20,010 nt of DNA from QHCA01 sp003244095 (GCA_038329965.1 JBBQNN010000075.1:1-20010); one strand, 5' to 3'. Numbered from the stretch's first letter, positions 6,946 through 15,475 are shown. The notes: generated by a model from the letters alone, not told the origin. A program made the numbers and translations.

Positions 6946-6976
6946 TCAAGTGCTCTATCCGTTGAGCTACGAGCGC
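6901..6976 (-). tRNA. tRNA-Arg(ACG)
   Basis: Reading the minus strand gives a 76-nt cloverleaf with an encoded CCA. The 7-bp acceptor stem GCGCTCG/CGAGCGC pairs perfectly, the D stem is GCTC/GAGC, the anticodon stem CTTGA/TCAAG closes the loop CTACGGA (anticodon ACG), and the T arm is GGGGG-TTCGAGT-CCCTC with one G-T pair. It reads CGN arginine codons after A34 is modified to inosine. It is complete, as expected when an element integrates at the 3' end and restores the tRNA. Confidence 0.97.
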
Positions 6977-7066
6977 GGGTGTTGAAGCGTTGCCAGTGTA
7001 GCGAGGGTGAGCCCGACGGCCCGCCCGGGACGATTCGCCGGCCGGCCCACCGACCGCAGGGGTGAG

Positions 7067-7157
7067 CGGAGGCTCGGGGATTTGAACCCCGGATGGGATT
7101 GAAGTCCCAAACCGCATTAGCAGTGCGGCGCCATAGACCGGACTAGGCGAAGCCTCC
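7067..7157 (-). tRNA. tRNA-Ser(GCT)
   Basis: The minus strand folds as a 91-nt class II tRNA: acceptor GGAGGCT/AGCCTCC, anticodon stem CCGCA/TGCGG around CTGCTAA (anticodon GCT), a long variable arm with GGGA/TCCC pairing, and T arm CGGGG-TTCAAAT-CCCCG. CCA is not encoded. It reads AGC and AGT serine codons. It lies about 90 bp upstream of tRNA-Arg on the same strand, so the two could be co-transcribed. Confidence 0.96.
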
Positions 7158-7272
7158 TGAGGCCCCCGAGAGCGATTCGAGGCCACGACGACCCAGCGTA
7201 CAAGGCCCTCGCTGTCCCCGGCAAAGCGATCAAGTGTTGCCAAGGTTGGCCTCGGTGGGTGACGGTGGGGAC

Positions 7273-7902
7273 ATGCGATACGCCGACCGTGCGGCGGCCG
7301 GCCGGGCATTGGCCCGCCGGCTGAGCCGGCTGGCGGGCCAACCCGACGTCATCGTCCTGGGTCTCCCGCGCGGGGGGGTGCCGGTCGCCGCGGAGGTCGC
7401 AAGGCAGCTTCAGCTCCCGCTGGACGTGCTCGTCGTACGCAAATTGGGCGTGCCCTGGCACCGGGAGCTGGCCATGGGCGCCATCGCGCCGCGCGGCGTG
7501 CGCGTCCTGCACGACAGGGTCATCAAGCGGGCCGGCATCCGGCCCTACCAGATCGAGGCTGCGGCGAGCCGGGAGGCGGCGGAACTCAAGCGGCAGGAGC
7601 AGGTCTACCGGGCCGGCGCGCCGCCACTCGACCTGGATCGACAGACTGCCCTCGTCGTCGACGACGGGCTGGCCACCGGCGCGTCGATGCTGGCCGCCGT
7701 CCGGGCGGCCCGGGCTCTGGGTGCCACGAGCGTGATCGCGGCCGCGCCGGTCGGCGTACCCGACACCATCCGCCGGATCGGTGAGGAGGCCGACGAGGTC
7801 GTCATCGACAACGCACCCGTCGATCTGGGCGCGGTCGGCCAGTGGTACGACGACTTCGGCCAGGTCGGCGACGCCGACGTGCTGCGCGCCCTCGGCCGCT
7901 GA
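7273..7902 (+). CDS. Phosphoribosyltransferase family protein
   Basis: A 209-aa type I phosphoribosyltransferase fold. The PRPP-binding loop is VVDDGLATGAS (about residues 128-138), and an early GLPRGGVPVA (30-39) is typical of stand-alone actinobacterial PRTases whose base substrate is not known. The cytosolic enzyme would join a base to PRPP or catalyse the reverse reaction. Start ATG 7273 follows a GGTGGGG stretch that can serve as ribosome site; the in-frame extension to 7234 has no such support. It converges with the MprF-like gene with only 19 bp between stops, and no hairpin is seen there. Confidence 0.85.
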   Translation: MRYADRAAAGRALARRLSRLAGQPDVIVLGLPRGGVPVAAEVARQLQLPLDVLVVRKLGVPWHRELAMGAIAPRGVRVLHDRVIKRAGIRPYQIEAAASREAAELKRQEQVYRAGAPPLDLDRQTALVVDDGLATGASMLAAVRAARALGATSVIAAAPVGVPDTIRRIGEEADEVVIDNAPVDLGAVGQWYDDFGQVGDADVLRALGR

Positions 7903-7921
7903 CAGCGAGCGGGGAAATCCC

Positions 7922-9655
7922 TCAGAAGGGCGACCGGCCGCACAGCCTGCGGAACGGCCGGGGCCGGACCAGGAACGCCTCCGCCTCCAGGGCCGCGATG
8001 GCCACCCGCGGCACATCCCGGGTGGCCGGGAAGCAGACGAACCGCGGCACCCAGGTCGGCTGGAACTTGGCGTTGAAGCGGTAGAGCGTCTCGATCTGCC
8101 ACCACCGCGATGCGAAGAGCAACAACCGGCTCCAGAGCCGGCTGACCGGCCCGGCGCCCAGCCGCTCGCCGCGTTCGAGGGCGGAGCGAAAGGCGGCGAA
8201 GTTGAGAGACACCCGCTGCACGCCGAACTCTGCGGCCGACTGCAACAACTGCACGATGAGAAACTCGTTGACTCCCGGGTCGGCAGACCGGTCGCGGCGC
8301 ATCAGGTCCAACGACAGCCCGTCGGGCCCCCACGGCACGAAGTTCAGCAGCGCGCGCAGCTTGCCGTCCTGGTAGGCGGTCACCACGACGCAGTCGCCGT
8401 CGGCCGGATCACCGAAGCGGCCCAGCGCCATGGAGAAGCCGCGCTCGGTCCGGGCGCCGCGCCAGGCCTGAGCGGCCGAGCGCAGCTGATCCACCTCGGA
8501 GCGTTCCAGCTCACGCAACCAGCGCACCTGCGCTCTGTAGCCGGCCCGCTCGACCCGGCCGACCATCTGGCGCACGTTGCGCATCGGCCGGCCCTGCAGG
8601 GTGAAGTCGGCGACCTCGACCACCGCCTCGTCACCGAGCTCGAACGCATCGAGGCCGGACCGCCGCCAGGCCACGCCGCCGAGCTCGCTGCAGGCCACGA
8701 CGGCCGGCGTCCAGGCATGCACGCGCGCCATCTCCAGGAAGACCTCGATCGCACCCGGCCACGCCTCCGGGTCACCGACCGGGTCACCGCTGGCCAGGGC
8801 TACCCCGGCGACCACCCGGTAGGAGATTGCCGCCTTGCCGCTCGGCGACCACACCACGCTCTTGTCCCGCCGCAGCGCGAAGTAGCCCAGCGAGTCACGG
8901 CAGCCGTGCCGCGCCAGCATCTCTCGCAGCCGATTGTCGTCGGCGTCGGTGAGCAGGGCCAGCGGCTCGGGCGGTCGAAAGATGAGGTAGGACACGACGA
9001 AGGCGGTGAGCAGGCCGAACGCGATCAGTGTGCCCGCCACCACGTCCGAGGAGCGCTCACCCCTGAACTGCAGCGGCCCGCTGATCCCGACGAACCCCAG
9101 CAGGACGTGCTCGAGGCGGTGCCAAGGGGAGGGATGGTCGACCAGCTGACGGTGGTTCAGCGTGATCAACAGCAAGCCGGATACCAGCCCGCTGAGCAGC
9201 AGCAGCAGGCCGACCTGCAACGCCAGCAGCCGGGTGGTCGGATCTCCCTTGGCCTCGAACTGCTTCCGTGTCGCGATCAGGACGATGAGCAGCGCCAGCG
9301 CCAGCGACGCCTCCTCGACGTCCAGGCCCTTGAGCAGGTGCAGCGCCATCAGCAGGCCCACGACGGCCACCGCGGCCCGCCAGGCGCGTCGCTTGCGTCG
9401 TCGCAGGCCACGGGCGAGTTGCAGCAGCAGCACACCCGCGGCGGCGGAGACGGCAGTAGCGGTCGCCGAAGCCGGCACCGGAATGAGCATGGACAGCTGG
9501 TGCACCCGATCGCGCTGGGCCGGTGCCAGGGCGCTGATCAGCGTGAGCAGGCCGAACAGCGCCGTCAGACCGGCCAGGACGTTGGGGAGCCGCCGGCTCT
9601 GCGCCCGCCACCGCATCGGTTGACGACGCTCGGTCTGCGTTGCGGGCACGCCCAC
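7922..9655 (-). CDS. MprF-like lipid aminoacyltransferase (DUF2156)
   Basis: Membrane protein with six or seven hydrophobic segments in residues 1-230 followed by a cytosolic DUF2156 (GNAT-like) domain at about 240-560. The segment IETLYRFNAKFQPTW near residue 529 is the family hallmark, and WSPSGKAAISYR near 268-279 is also typical. MprF/LysX-type enzymes move lysine or another amino acid from its tRNA to phosphatidylglycerol, reducing the negative surface charge and sensitivity to cationic peptides. Here there is no fused lysyl-tRNA synthetase domain as in mycobacterial LysX, so host aminoacyl-tRNA would be used. GTG 9655 gives 577 aa; ATG 9616 gives 564 aa, and neither has a strong ribosome site. 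It lies 54 bp downstream of the DoxX-like gene and may share its transcript. The amino acid used cannot be told. Confidence 0.82.
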   Translation of the reverse strand: MGVPATQTERRQPMRWRAQSRRLPNVLAGLTALFGLLTLISALAPAQRDRVHQLSMLIPVPASATATAVSAAAGVLLLQLARGLRRRKRRAWRAAVAVVGLLMALHLLKGLDVEEASLALALLIVLIATRKQFEAKGDPTTRLLALQVGLLLLLSGLVSGLLLITLNHRQLVDHPSPWHRLEHVLLGFVGISGPLQFRGERSSDVVAGTLIAFGLLTAFVVSYLIFRPPEPLALLTDADDNRLREMLARHGCRDSLGYFALRRDKSVVWSPSGKAAISYRVVAGVALASGDPVGDPEAWPGAIEVFLEMARVHAWTPAVVACSELGGVAWRRSGLDAFELGDEAVVEVADFTLQGRPMRNVRQMVGRVERAGYRAQVRWLRELERSEVDQLRSAAQAWRGARTERGFSMALGRFGDPADGDCVVVTAYQDGKLRALLNFVPWGPDGLSLDLMRRDRSADPGVNEFLIVQLLQSAAEFGVQRVSLNFAAFRSALERGERLGAGPVSRLWSRLLLFASRWWQIETLYRFNAKFQPTWVPRFVCFPATRDVPRVAIAALEAEAFLVRPRPFRRLCGRSPF

Positions 9656-9709
9656 AGTGTGGCCCCGACCGGTCAGACGTGGTTAATCGCCTCTCAGGTG
9701 CCGCCCGCC

Positions 9710-10210
9710 TCAGCGGTCGTGCAGCGCCTTGCCCGCCCGCTTGGCGGTCTTGCGTACCCGCCGCCGGGAACGCTTGGCGGCCCTCCGCGCCAGATAGCCC
9801 GCCGATGGCCGGCCTCCGGTGTCCAGCGCGGTGATGACCAGCCCGCCCAGCAGCCCGAGGTTCTTGGCGAAGTGGATGCGCTGAGCGGCGCGCTGCTGCG
9901 GGTCGTCGTAGTCCCAGAAGCGATGACCGGCCAGCGTGGTGGGCACCAGGCTGGCCGCCAGGGCGAGCGCCGACAGCCGCGGCAGCCGCCCGGTCGCGAG
10001 CATCAGCCCGGCACCGATCTTGACGCCGGCGTCGATCTGCACCAGTTGAACCGGGTCGTTCGGCATGGGAACGGGCATTATCTCGGCAATCCTCGTGGCC
10101 ACGGGAGCGGCCAGCTTGGCGCGCGGATCTGGATTGCGCAGCATGTCGACCCCGCCGGTGATGAAAGGTACGGCGAGCATCGGGCGGGCCACGCGGCGGA
10201 GAACGGACAT
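9710..10210 (-). CDS. DoxX family membrane protein
   Basis: A 166-aa integral membrane protein of the DoxX family, with about four hydrophobic segments, the early FITGGVDMLRNP pattern, and a strongly basic tail (about residues 142-166, rich in Arg and Lys). Family members take part in redox homeostasis or act as quinone-linked subunits, but most are uncharacterised. ATG 10210 is chosen because a strong AAGGAG lies 7 bp upstream; the longer frame from 10255 overlaps the ligase end without support. It follows the ligase gene by 41 bp on the same strand, so co-transcription is likely. Confidence 0.8.
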   Translation of the reverse strand: MSVLRRVARPMLAVPFITGGVDMLRNPDPRAKLAAPVATRIAEIMPVPMPNDPVQLVQIDAGVKIGAGLMLATGRLPRLSALALAASLVPTTLAGHRFWDYDDPQQRAAQRIHFAKNLGLLGGLVITALDTGGRPSAGYLARRAAKRSRRRVRKTAKRAGKALHDR

Positions 10211-10251
10211 CGGCGACTCCTTCGGATAGCGGGTTGACCGGGACCACCCGA

Positions 10252-11898
10252 TCAACTCAGGGTCTGCACTTCGAACTCACCATCGGCGAACCGTTGGCGC
10301 AAGACCTTCTTGTCGAACTTTCCTACGCTCGTCTTGGGCACCGACTCGATGAACACCCACCGCTCGGGCAACTGCCAGGGGGCAACCCAGTTGCCGAGGA
10401 AGCCCCGCAACGCGTCAGCCGTGGCCGCCTTACCCTCGCGCAGCACGACGCATGCCAGCGGACGCTCCCCCCACCGGTCGTCCGGCACGCCCACCACCGA
10501 CGCCTCGAGCACGGCCGGGTGTGCCATCAGCTGGTTTTCCAACTCCACCGAGGAGATCCACTCGCCACCGGACTTGATCACGTCCTTGGATCGGTCACTG
10601 ATCGCGAAGAACAAGTCCGGAGTGAGCGAGCCGACGTCGCCGGTGCGCAGCCAGCCGTCGTGGAACTTCCCGGTGGCCTCGTCGTCCGCGGCCGCACCGG
10701 GCTGCTGGTAGTAGGAGCCGGTGACCCACGGGCCACGTACCTCCAGCTCCCCCACCGCCTGGCCGTCGGCTGGCAGGAAGCTGCCGTCCGGCCCGACCAG
10801 CCGGCCCTCGACGCCGGCGAGCAGCCGGCCCTGGGTGATCCGGTATCGCATCTCTTCCGCGGGTGGTGTGTCGTATGGTGCCCGCGCGACGGACGCCACC
10901 GGTGAGGTCTCGGTCATCCCCCAGGCCTGCAGGATCGTGACGCCGAGATCGCGCTCGAACCCCTCGATCAGCGCCCGCGGCACCGCGGACCCGCCGCAGG
11001 CGACGACCCGCAGCGATCCCAGGTCGGAGCCGGCCTTGCGGGCGTGGTCGAGCAGGTCGGTCCAGATCGTGGGCACCGCACCGGCGACGGTCGGCCGTTC
11101 GGTCTCGATCAGCCTCGCCAGCGGCTCGGCCTGCAGAAACCGGTCGGGCATGACCAGGCCGGCCCCGACCAGGACCGCGGCGTACGGCAGGCCCCACGCG
11201 TTGGCATGGAACATCGGGACCACCGGCAGCACGCGGTCGCGGTCGGACAACGCCAGCATGTTGCCCATGCAGACGGCCATCGAGTGCAGGTAGGCCGACC
11301 GGTGGCTGTAGACGACGCCCCTGGGACGGCCGGTGGTGCCGCTCGTGTAGCACATCGCCGCGGCCTGCCACTCGTCGACGTCGGGCCAGTCGAAGGCGTC
11401 GGGCTGGGCGGCGAGCAGGTCACCGTAGGAGTGCAATTCCTTGCCGGTGCCCTCCAGGGGAGCCGTGTCGGCCGGCCCGACGACCACCACATGCCGGACG
11501 GTCTCCAAGCTGGGCAGCACCTTGGCGAGCAGCGGCACCAGCGAGTTGTCCACCACCACGACGTGGTCCTCGGCGTGGTTGGCGACGTAAATCAACTGGT
11601 CGGGGAAGAGCCGGATGTTCAACGTGTGCAGCACCGCGCCCATCGCGGGCGCGGTGAGGTAGACCTCGAGGTGCTCCTGGTTGTTCCACTGGAAGGTCGC
11701 CACCCGCTGGTCGGCGTGGACCCCCAGCCCGCGCAGCGCATTGGCCAGCCGCCCGCACCGCTGCCCCACATCGGCGTACGTCATCCGGCGGGAGCCGTCG
11801 CCGGTCCACGTCGCCACCTCGGTCGTGCCGTACGCCGTGGTGCCGTGGCGCAGCAGCGAGCCGATCGAGAGCGGGACGTCCTGCATGGTGCTGCGCAT
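10252..11898 (-). CDS. Fatty acid-CoA ligase (AlkK/FadD-like)
   Basis: A 548-aa ANL-superfamily adenylating enzyme that would activate a medium- or long-chain fatty acid with ATP and join it to CoA. The core motifs are all present: the P-loop-like YTSGTTGRPRGVVYSH (about 184-199), the AWGMTETSP motif, GWLRTGDVG, DRSKDVIKSGGEWIS, and the C-terminal PKTSVGKFDKK with the catalytic lysine near 527. The early TLNIRLFPDQLIYVANHAED stretch resembles AlkK-type medium-chain ligases. ATG 11898 is preceded by GGGGAGG at good spacing; the in-frame extension back to 12438 runs antisense to the esterase gene and is not real. First gene of a minus-strand run with DoxX-like and MprF-like genes. Confidence 0.92.
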   Translation of the reverse strand: MRSTMQDVPLSIGSLLRHGTTAYGTTEVATWTGDGSRRMTYADVGQRCGRLANALRGLGVHADQRVATFQWNNQEHLEVYLTAPAMGAVLHTLNIRLFPDQLIYVANHAEDHVVVVDNSLVPLLAKVLPSLETVRHVVVVGPADTAPLEGTGKELHSYGDLLAAQPDAFDWPDVDEWQAAAMCYTSGTTGRPRGVVYSHRSAYLHSMAVCMGNMLALSDRDRVLPVVPMFHANAWGLPYAAVLVGAGLVMPDRFLQAEPLARLIETERPTVAGAVPTIWTDLLDHARKAGSDLGSLRVVACGGSAVPRALIEGFERDLGVTILQAWGMTETSPVASVARAPYDTPPAEEMRYRITQGRLLAGVEGRLVGPDGSFLPADGQAVGELEVRGPWVTGSYYQQPGAAADDEATGKFHDGWLRTGDVGSLTPDLFFAISDRSKDVIKSGGEWISSVELENQLMAHPAVLEASVVGVPDDRWGERPLACVVLREGKAATADALRGFLGNWVAPWQLPERWVFIESVPKTSVGKFDKKVLRQRFADGEFEVQTLS

Positions 11899-12061
11899 GC
11901 CAGCCTCCCCGGGAACGGTTCCAAGTCTGGCCGATTCCGGCCGTCCTGGCGAGGGGGGCTGCCCGACTTGGCACCCTGCGGGTTGCAACCTATTGGCCGG
12001 GACGGGCGTTTGGATCCAGGACGGCCCTTTTCGGGCAGCCGACCGGCTGGAGGTATTCACC
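11899..12061. promoter_or_regulatory. Divergent promoter region, ligase / esterase
   Basis: 163 bp between two divergent starts. Both ribosome sites are clear: GGGGAGG for the ligase, and GGAGG at 12049-12053, 8 bp before the esterase GTG. A TTGGCA at 11968-11973 followed after 17 bp by TATTGG could be a weak sigma70-type promoter for the esterase. That is tentative. Confidence 0.4.
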
Positions 12062-13249
12062 GTGGGGATCCTGGGCGCGCCATTCATGGCCCTGCTCGTG
12101 ACGCTCACGGCCGGCCTCGTCGCCCTGACCGTCGTGGTGTGGCACCTGCTGGCCGGATTCACCTTGCCCAAGGTGGCCGGCCGCACCCTGCTGGTGCTCG
12201 GTTGCCAGGCGACCGCGGTCATCACCGTCGCCGCCCTGGTCAACCAGACCTTCGTGTTCTTCTCGTCCTGGGGCGAGATCCTCGGCACCGCGCGACCCGG
12301 TTCGGCCAACGTGCAACCGCTGGACCCCGCCGGCCGGGTCGGCGGCTTCGCGGTCGGCAAGGTGTCCAACGCCGTGGCACGCCACCAGGGCCAGCTCATC
12401 TTCCGGTGGGTCGGCGGCCGGCGGACGCACCTGGGCACGAGGGCCTACGTCTATCTCCCTCCGCAGTACTTCGATCCCGCCTACCGCCAGCGCCGGTTTC
12501 CGGTCGCGGTCTGGCTGACCGGCTATCCGGGCGACGCGGGCGAGCTCGTCCGCTACCTCGGCCTGATCCAGGCCATGAACAAGCACGTCGCCCTCGGCCG
12601 AACGCGCCCGATGGTCCTGGTCATGATGCACCCCACCCTGGCGCCCCCGCGGGACACCGAGTGCGCGAACGTCCCGAACGGGCCGCAGGTGGATTCGTAT
12701 TTCGCCACGGATCTCCCGGCGGCCATCCGCGCCTCCTACCGGGTCAGCACCGATCGCGGCGGGTGGGCGATCGCCGGCCTGTCCACCGGCGGGTTCTGCG
12801 CGGTGAAGGTGGCAATGCGCCATCCCGACGTCTATTCGGCCGCCGTCGGAATCTCCGGCTATTACCACACGATTCTCGACAGCACGACCGGTCAGTTGTA
12901 CGGCGGCAGCAAGGCGCTTCGCGACGCCAACGACCCGGAGTGGCTACTCGCCCACAAGCCGGCCCCGCCGCTGTCCGTCCTCATCACCTACTCCAGGGAC
13001 GAGGGGGCGGTCGTCACCGACAACAGAAGGTTCCTCGGGCTCGTCCGCACCCCGATGGCCGCCTACCGGCTGGTGCTGCCCGGTGGTGGCCACAACTTCG
13101 GCGTGTTCGCCTCCGAGATGCCCGCCGTGGTCGACTGGCTCGGTGCCCGCCTGACGTCGGGCCCGAGCGCGCCGGTGCAGGCCCTGCCGGCCGGCCCTGC
13201 CGGTGTCAGCCGCCTGCTGCGCAACAGTCGCACTGTGCATCACAAGTGA
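12062..13249 (+). CDS. Membrane-anchored alpha/beta-hydrolase esterase
   Basis: A 395-aa esterase of the EstD/FrmB/antigen-85-like group. Two N-terminal hydrophobic segments (about 8-31 and 42-62) anchor it, and the hydrolase domain (about 110-370) is probably outside the membrane. The triad is visible: S241 in GLSTGGF, D313 in SRDEGA, and H344 in GGGHNFG. Relatives hydrolyse simple esters or transfer acyl chains to cell-wall sugars. GTG 12062 has GGAGG 8 bp upstream; the in-frame extension to 11681 is antisense to the ligase. Substrate unknown. Divergent from the ligase, so a shared link to fatty acyl metabolism is possible but unproven. Confidence 0.85.
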   Translation: MGILGAPFMALLVTLTAGLVALTVVVWHLLAGFTLPKVAGRTLLVLGCQATAVITVAALVNQTFVFFSSWGEILGTARPGSANVQPLDPAGRVGGFAVGKVSNAVARHQGQLIFRWVGGRRTHLGTRAYVYLPPQYFDPAYRQRRFPVAVWLTGYPGDAGELVRYLGLIQAMNKHVALGRTRPMVLVMMHPTLAPPRDTECANVPNGPQVDSYFATDLPAAIRASYRVSTDRGGWAIAGLSTGGFCAVKVAMRHPDVYSAAVGISGYYHTILDSTTGQLYGGSKALRDANDPEWLLAHKPAPPLSVLITYSRDEGAVVTDNRRFLGLVRTPMAAYRLVLPGGGHNFGVFASEMPAVVDWLGARLTSGPSAPVQALPAGPAGVSRLLRNSRTVHHK

Positions 13250-13336
13250 TCGGCGGCCGTGACAACGATCACCTGGCAACGCGGGGACGCTCCGGATACC
13301 CTGCCGCCGTTAATCAACACGAAGGGGGCGACGACA

Positions 13337-13735
13337 TTGTTGCAGCCCGTACGGCGACGCCGCCGTCTGATGCTGTCGAGAGTGATAGTGGGTGTTTTCG
13401 CCGCCCTCGCGGTGAGCTTCACGGCGTCCTGCGGCGCCCAATCCGGCCATCCGAAAGCCCCGGGAGCACGGTGGCGAAGAAGTCCGGGACGGGCGAGCTG
13501 CGCACCGACGCGGCACCACTGACAAAGCGCTTCCCGGCCCTGAAAACCCCGTTTGCGGTGCGGTGGATGACCGGTACGTACGGCAGTCGGCGAAACCCGG
13601 GACCGTCGACCTACTGGATCGACGCTGTGATCACCCTCGACAACGGCCGGATCGATGAGCTGACGTCGGCCTACTCCCCGGTGGCAAGCGGCCGCGGGCG
13701 GATGTCACCGGACCTGCCGGCCGGGCCGACAGGGC
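13337..13735 (+). pseudogene. Frameshifted, 3'-truncated lipoprotein gene
   Basis: The first part reads in frame 2 from TTG 13337 (GAAGGGGG ribosome site) or ATG 13370: a basic n-region, hydrophobic stretch and lipobox FTASC (Cys near 13427). After about 13450-13475 the conserved-looking sequence continues in frame 1: LTKRFPALKTPFAVRWMTG, then STYWIDAVITL and a final domain segment up to 13735. Frame 2 stops at 13522. Frame 1 has no stop before it runs into the convergent DUF916-like gene, so a natural end is missing too. One base is lacking (or two extra) near a GCCCCGGGAGC run. I recognise a surface lipoprotein of unknown function from the lipobox; homology of the C-part is from memory. It could be a real pseudogene or a sequence error. 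Confidence 0.6.
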
Positions 13736-14779
13736 TCAATGAGCCTTCGCGTGCAGCTGGGAAGCCTGGGCGGCCTCGGTGGCCCGCCGCCGGCGACCCC
13801 GCCGCCGCGCGATCAGCCACAACAGCAGTCCCAGGAGCAACAGACCGAGGACAGCGATCCCGATCAGCCAGGGCGAAAGCCCGGTTGACACCGGCTGGGC
13901 CTTCACCGGGGCGGCTCGCCCGGCCTTGGGAAAGGTGATGGTGGCCTGCGCGGAGCGGGCCACCAGGCCGCTCTTCAGATCGACCCGCGCCAGCCACGGA
14001 CCGTCAGGCAGCCTTGTGTCCAGCGGGACGGTGATCTGCTCGGCGTCCGCGACGGCCAGCGTGCTGCCGAGCTTGGCGGCGAACGGACCCGCGGTGAGGC
14101 CACCGGGTCCGGCGGAGAGTTTGAGCTGCCCGCTCATGTCCAGGGCCCGACCCCCGGTGTTCTTCACCGTGGCCAGGACGATCGGCTGGCCGTTGGGCAG
14201 GCGTTCGGCGGTGAGCGCGGTGATCGCGAAGTCCGACGCCGGCTCTCCGCCGGCGCCGACCGACAGGTAGATGCGGATGCCGACCCGGTTGATCAGGGTC
14301 ACCCCGCCGCCCTTCGGCGTGGGCCCGCGCACCTCCGCCCAGATGATGGCGTAGCGCTCACCGGGTGAGGCGTCCTTCGGGACCCTGATGGTCACCCGGA
14401 CGGTCTCGACGCTGCCCGGAGGCAGGTCTACGGTGGCCCGATCGAGCGAGGTCCAGGTGCTCAGTTCGTTGCCGGTGTGGCCCGCCGCCCCGGTGAAGGC
14501 ACCCTTGTGGATACCCGCGGCGGCGGCGTAGACCGCGGCGTGCTGCCGCTGCCCCGTCCCGTTGCCGATCTCGATGCGGCGCGAGATCGTCCTGCCCAGC
14601 TTGAGGTAGTCCACGATGTAGAGGCGCGCCCGTGGATCGTTTCGGCGGTCGGTCGGGGCGTCGCCCAGCCGGACGCTGACGCTGCCGGACTGGATCGCGG
14701 GTGCGGGCCCGGCGGACGCGCCGGTAGCCGGGGCGAGAGCCCCGGCTACCAACGCGAGCGTGACGAGTGTGCGACGCAC
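13736..14779 (-). CDS. DUF916-like secreted, membrane-anchored protein
   Basis: A 347-aa protein with a signal peptide (cleavage after about residue 23, ASA), two beta-rich extracellular domains (about 30-170 and 180-285), one membrane helix (about 303-325, rich in Leu) and a short Arg-rich cytosolic tail. This layout matches the WxL-interacting/DUF916 family, which in Firmicutes binds surface WxL proteins and peptidoglycan. In the first domain the segment LPPGSVETVRVTIRVPKDAS and the following ERYAIIWAEV resemble that family. GTG 14779 starts 10 bp after the preceding WxL-like gene's stop, so the two are one transcription unit. The gene is intact. DUF916 assignment is by pattern and neighbourhood. 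Confidence 0.65.
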   Translation of the reverse strand: MRRTLVTLALVAGALAPATGASAGPAPAIQSGSVSVRLGDAPTDRRNDPRARLYIVDYLKLGRTISRRIEIGNGTGQRQHAAVYAAAAGIHKGAFTGAAGHTGNELSTWTSLDRATVDLPPGSVETVRVTIRVPKDASPGERYAIIWAEVRGPTPKGGGVTLINRVGIRIYLSVGAGGEPASDFAITALTAERLPNGQPIVLATVKNTGGRALDMSGQLKLSAGPGGLTAGPFAAKLGSTLAVADAEQITVPLDTRLPDGPWLARVDLKSGLVARSAQATITFPKAGRAAPVKAQPVSTGLSPWLIGIAVLGLLLLGLLLWLIARRRGRRRRATEAAQASQLHAKAH

Positions 14780-14789
14780 AGTGTTCAGA

Positions 14790-15334
14790 CTAGGCCACCG
14801 AGTGGGTGACGGTGCCGCTGTAGGTGCCGGCGACCGAGGCGGCCGGCGGCGTGACGATCAGGGTCGGGTTCCACGCGGCGGCGTTGTTGCCGGTGCCGGT
14901 GGACTGGGTGAAGGCGGTCCGGGACACGCTCATGTCCACGGCGTTGGCCGAAGTGGCCTGGCCCGGGGTCTTGGTGCCCAGGCCGCTGCTCGATGTGGCC
15001 GCGCCGGACCAGTAGCTGATCGAGGCGTTGCTGATGGTCTCAGGGCCGGTAGCCCCGCCGGTGGTGAACGCGGTCGAGGTGACGCTGGTCACCCAACCGG
15101 CGGTCAGCGCACCGCGCTGGTCGTTCACCGAGACCGACCCCAGGCGCCGCTGAATGCCGAGCCGCCGGCCGCGCCGGTGCCGAGGTTCGAGCTGGCCGGG
15201 ACGGTGATCGACAGGGCACCGGCGCTCAGGGCAAAGGTCGTGGTCGTGGCGCCGGACGTGGCCGCCGAGGCAGGCAACGCGGTGCCCGCGATGAGGGCCG
15301 CGCTGACTGCGGCGACGAACAGGGCCTTACGCAT
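14790..15334 (-). pseudogene. WxL-like secreted protein, apparent frameshift
   Basis: An AAAGGAC ribosome site and ATG 15334 begin a signal peptide (MRKALFVAAVSAALIAG, cleaved after ASA) and a beta-rich start that ends at TGA 15127-15125. The rest, from NDQRGALTAGW to THSVA at 14790, continues in another frame. Joined, the product would be about 180 aa and clearly paralogous to the next gene: both have ITVPAS, a central YWSG-AT-SSG, TPGQ, TAFT, W-x-PTL-V and a final VGTY/AGTY-TVTHSV. The break is near 15140, where one base is lacking in GGCGCCTGGGG. A GTG at 15128 overlaps the stop (GTGA), so a coupled second start is formally possible, but the two-part domain makes a mutation or sequence error more likely. 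It would be exported and surface-bound. Confidence 0.7.
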
Positions 15335-15475
15335 GGTCTGATGTCCTTTGTCCGGCGGGGCGCGGGAAGCTTCCCGTGCCTGTCCAGAAAGGTGTCGTCC
15401 CGCACAGCCCAGACCTGAATCGGCCGTTCGGCTGACTCTCCACGCTCGCGACGGTGCGGCCGGCGAGGCCGGAAC
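15335..15475 (-). promoter_or_regulatory. Leader with 14-bp palindrome before WxL-like gene
   Basis: These 141 bp separate the two WxL-like genes. CGGGAAGCTTCCCG (15363-15376) is a perfect palindrome about 30 bp upstream of the ATG, and a GGCCGG-type hairpin lies near 15460-15472 just after the upstream gene. The second may end transcription and the first may be an operator or leader stem. I compared it by eye with c-di-AMP and c-di-GMP riboswitches and saw no convincing match. Confidence 0.35.

Noticed and set aside
7781..10237. 818-codon plus-strand open frame
   Set aside because: Antisense to the MprF-like and DoxX-like genes; composition is Gln/Arg/His/Pro-rich without domains, typical of a shadow frame.
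11044..13938. 964-codon plus-strand open frame
   Set aside because: It runs antisense to the acyl-CoA ligase and out of frame with the esterase. No protein family is recognisable except in its 3' part, which is counted with the frameshifted lipoprotein. It is an effect of high GC.
15126..15128. Separate second gene starting at GTG 15128 by GTGA coupling
   Set aside because: The paralogous neighbour shows that the two parts form one domain, so a frameshift is the simpler reading.
15335..15475. Possible c-di-AMP or c-di-GMP riboswitch before the WxL-like gene
   Set aside because: A leader and hairpins exist, but the conserved core sequences of these riboswitches are not recognisable.
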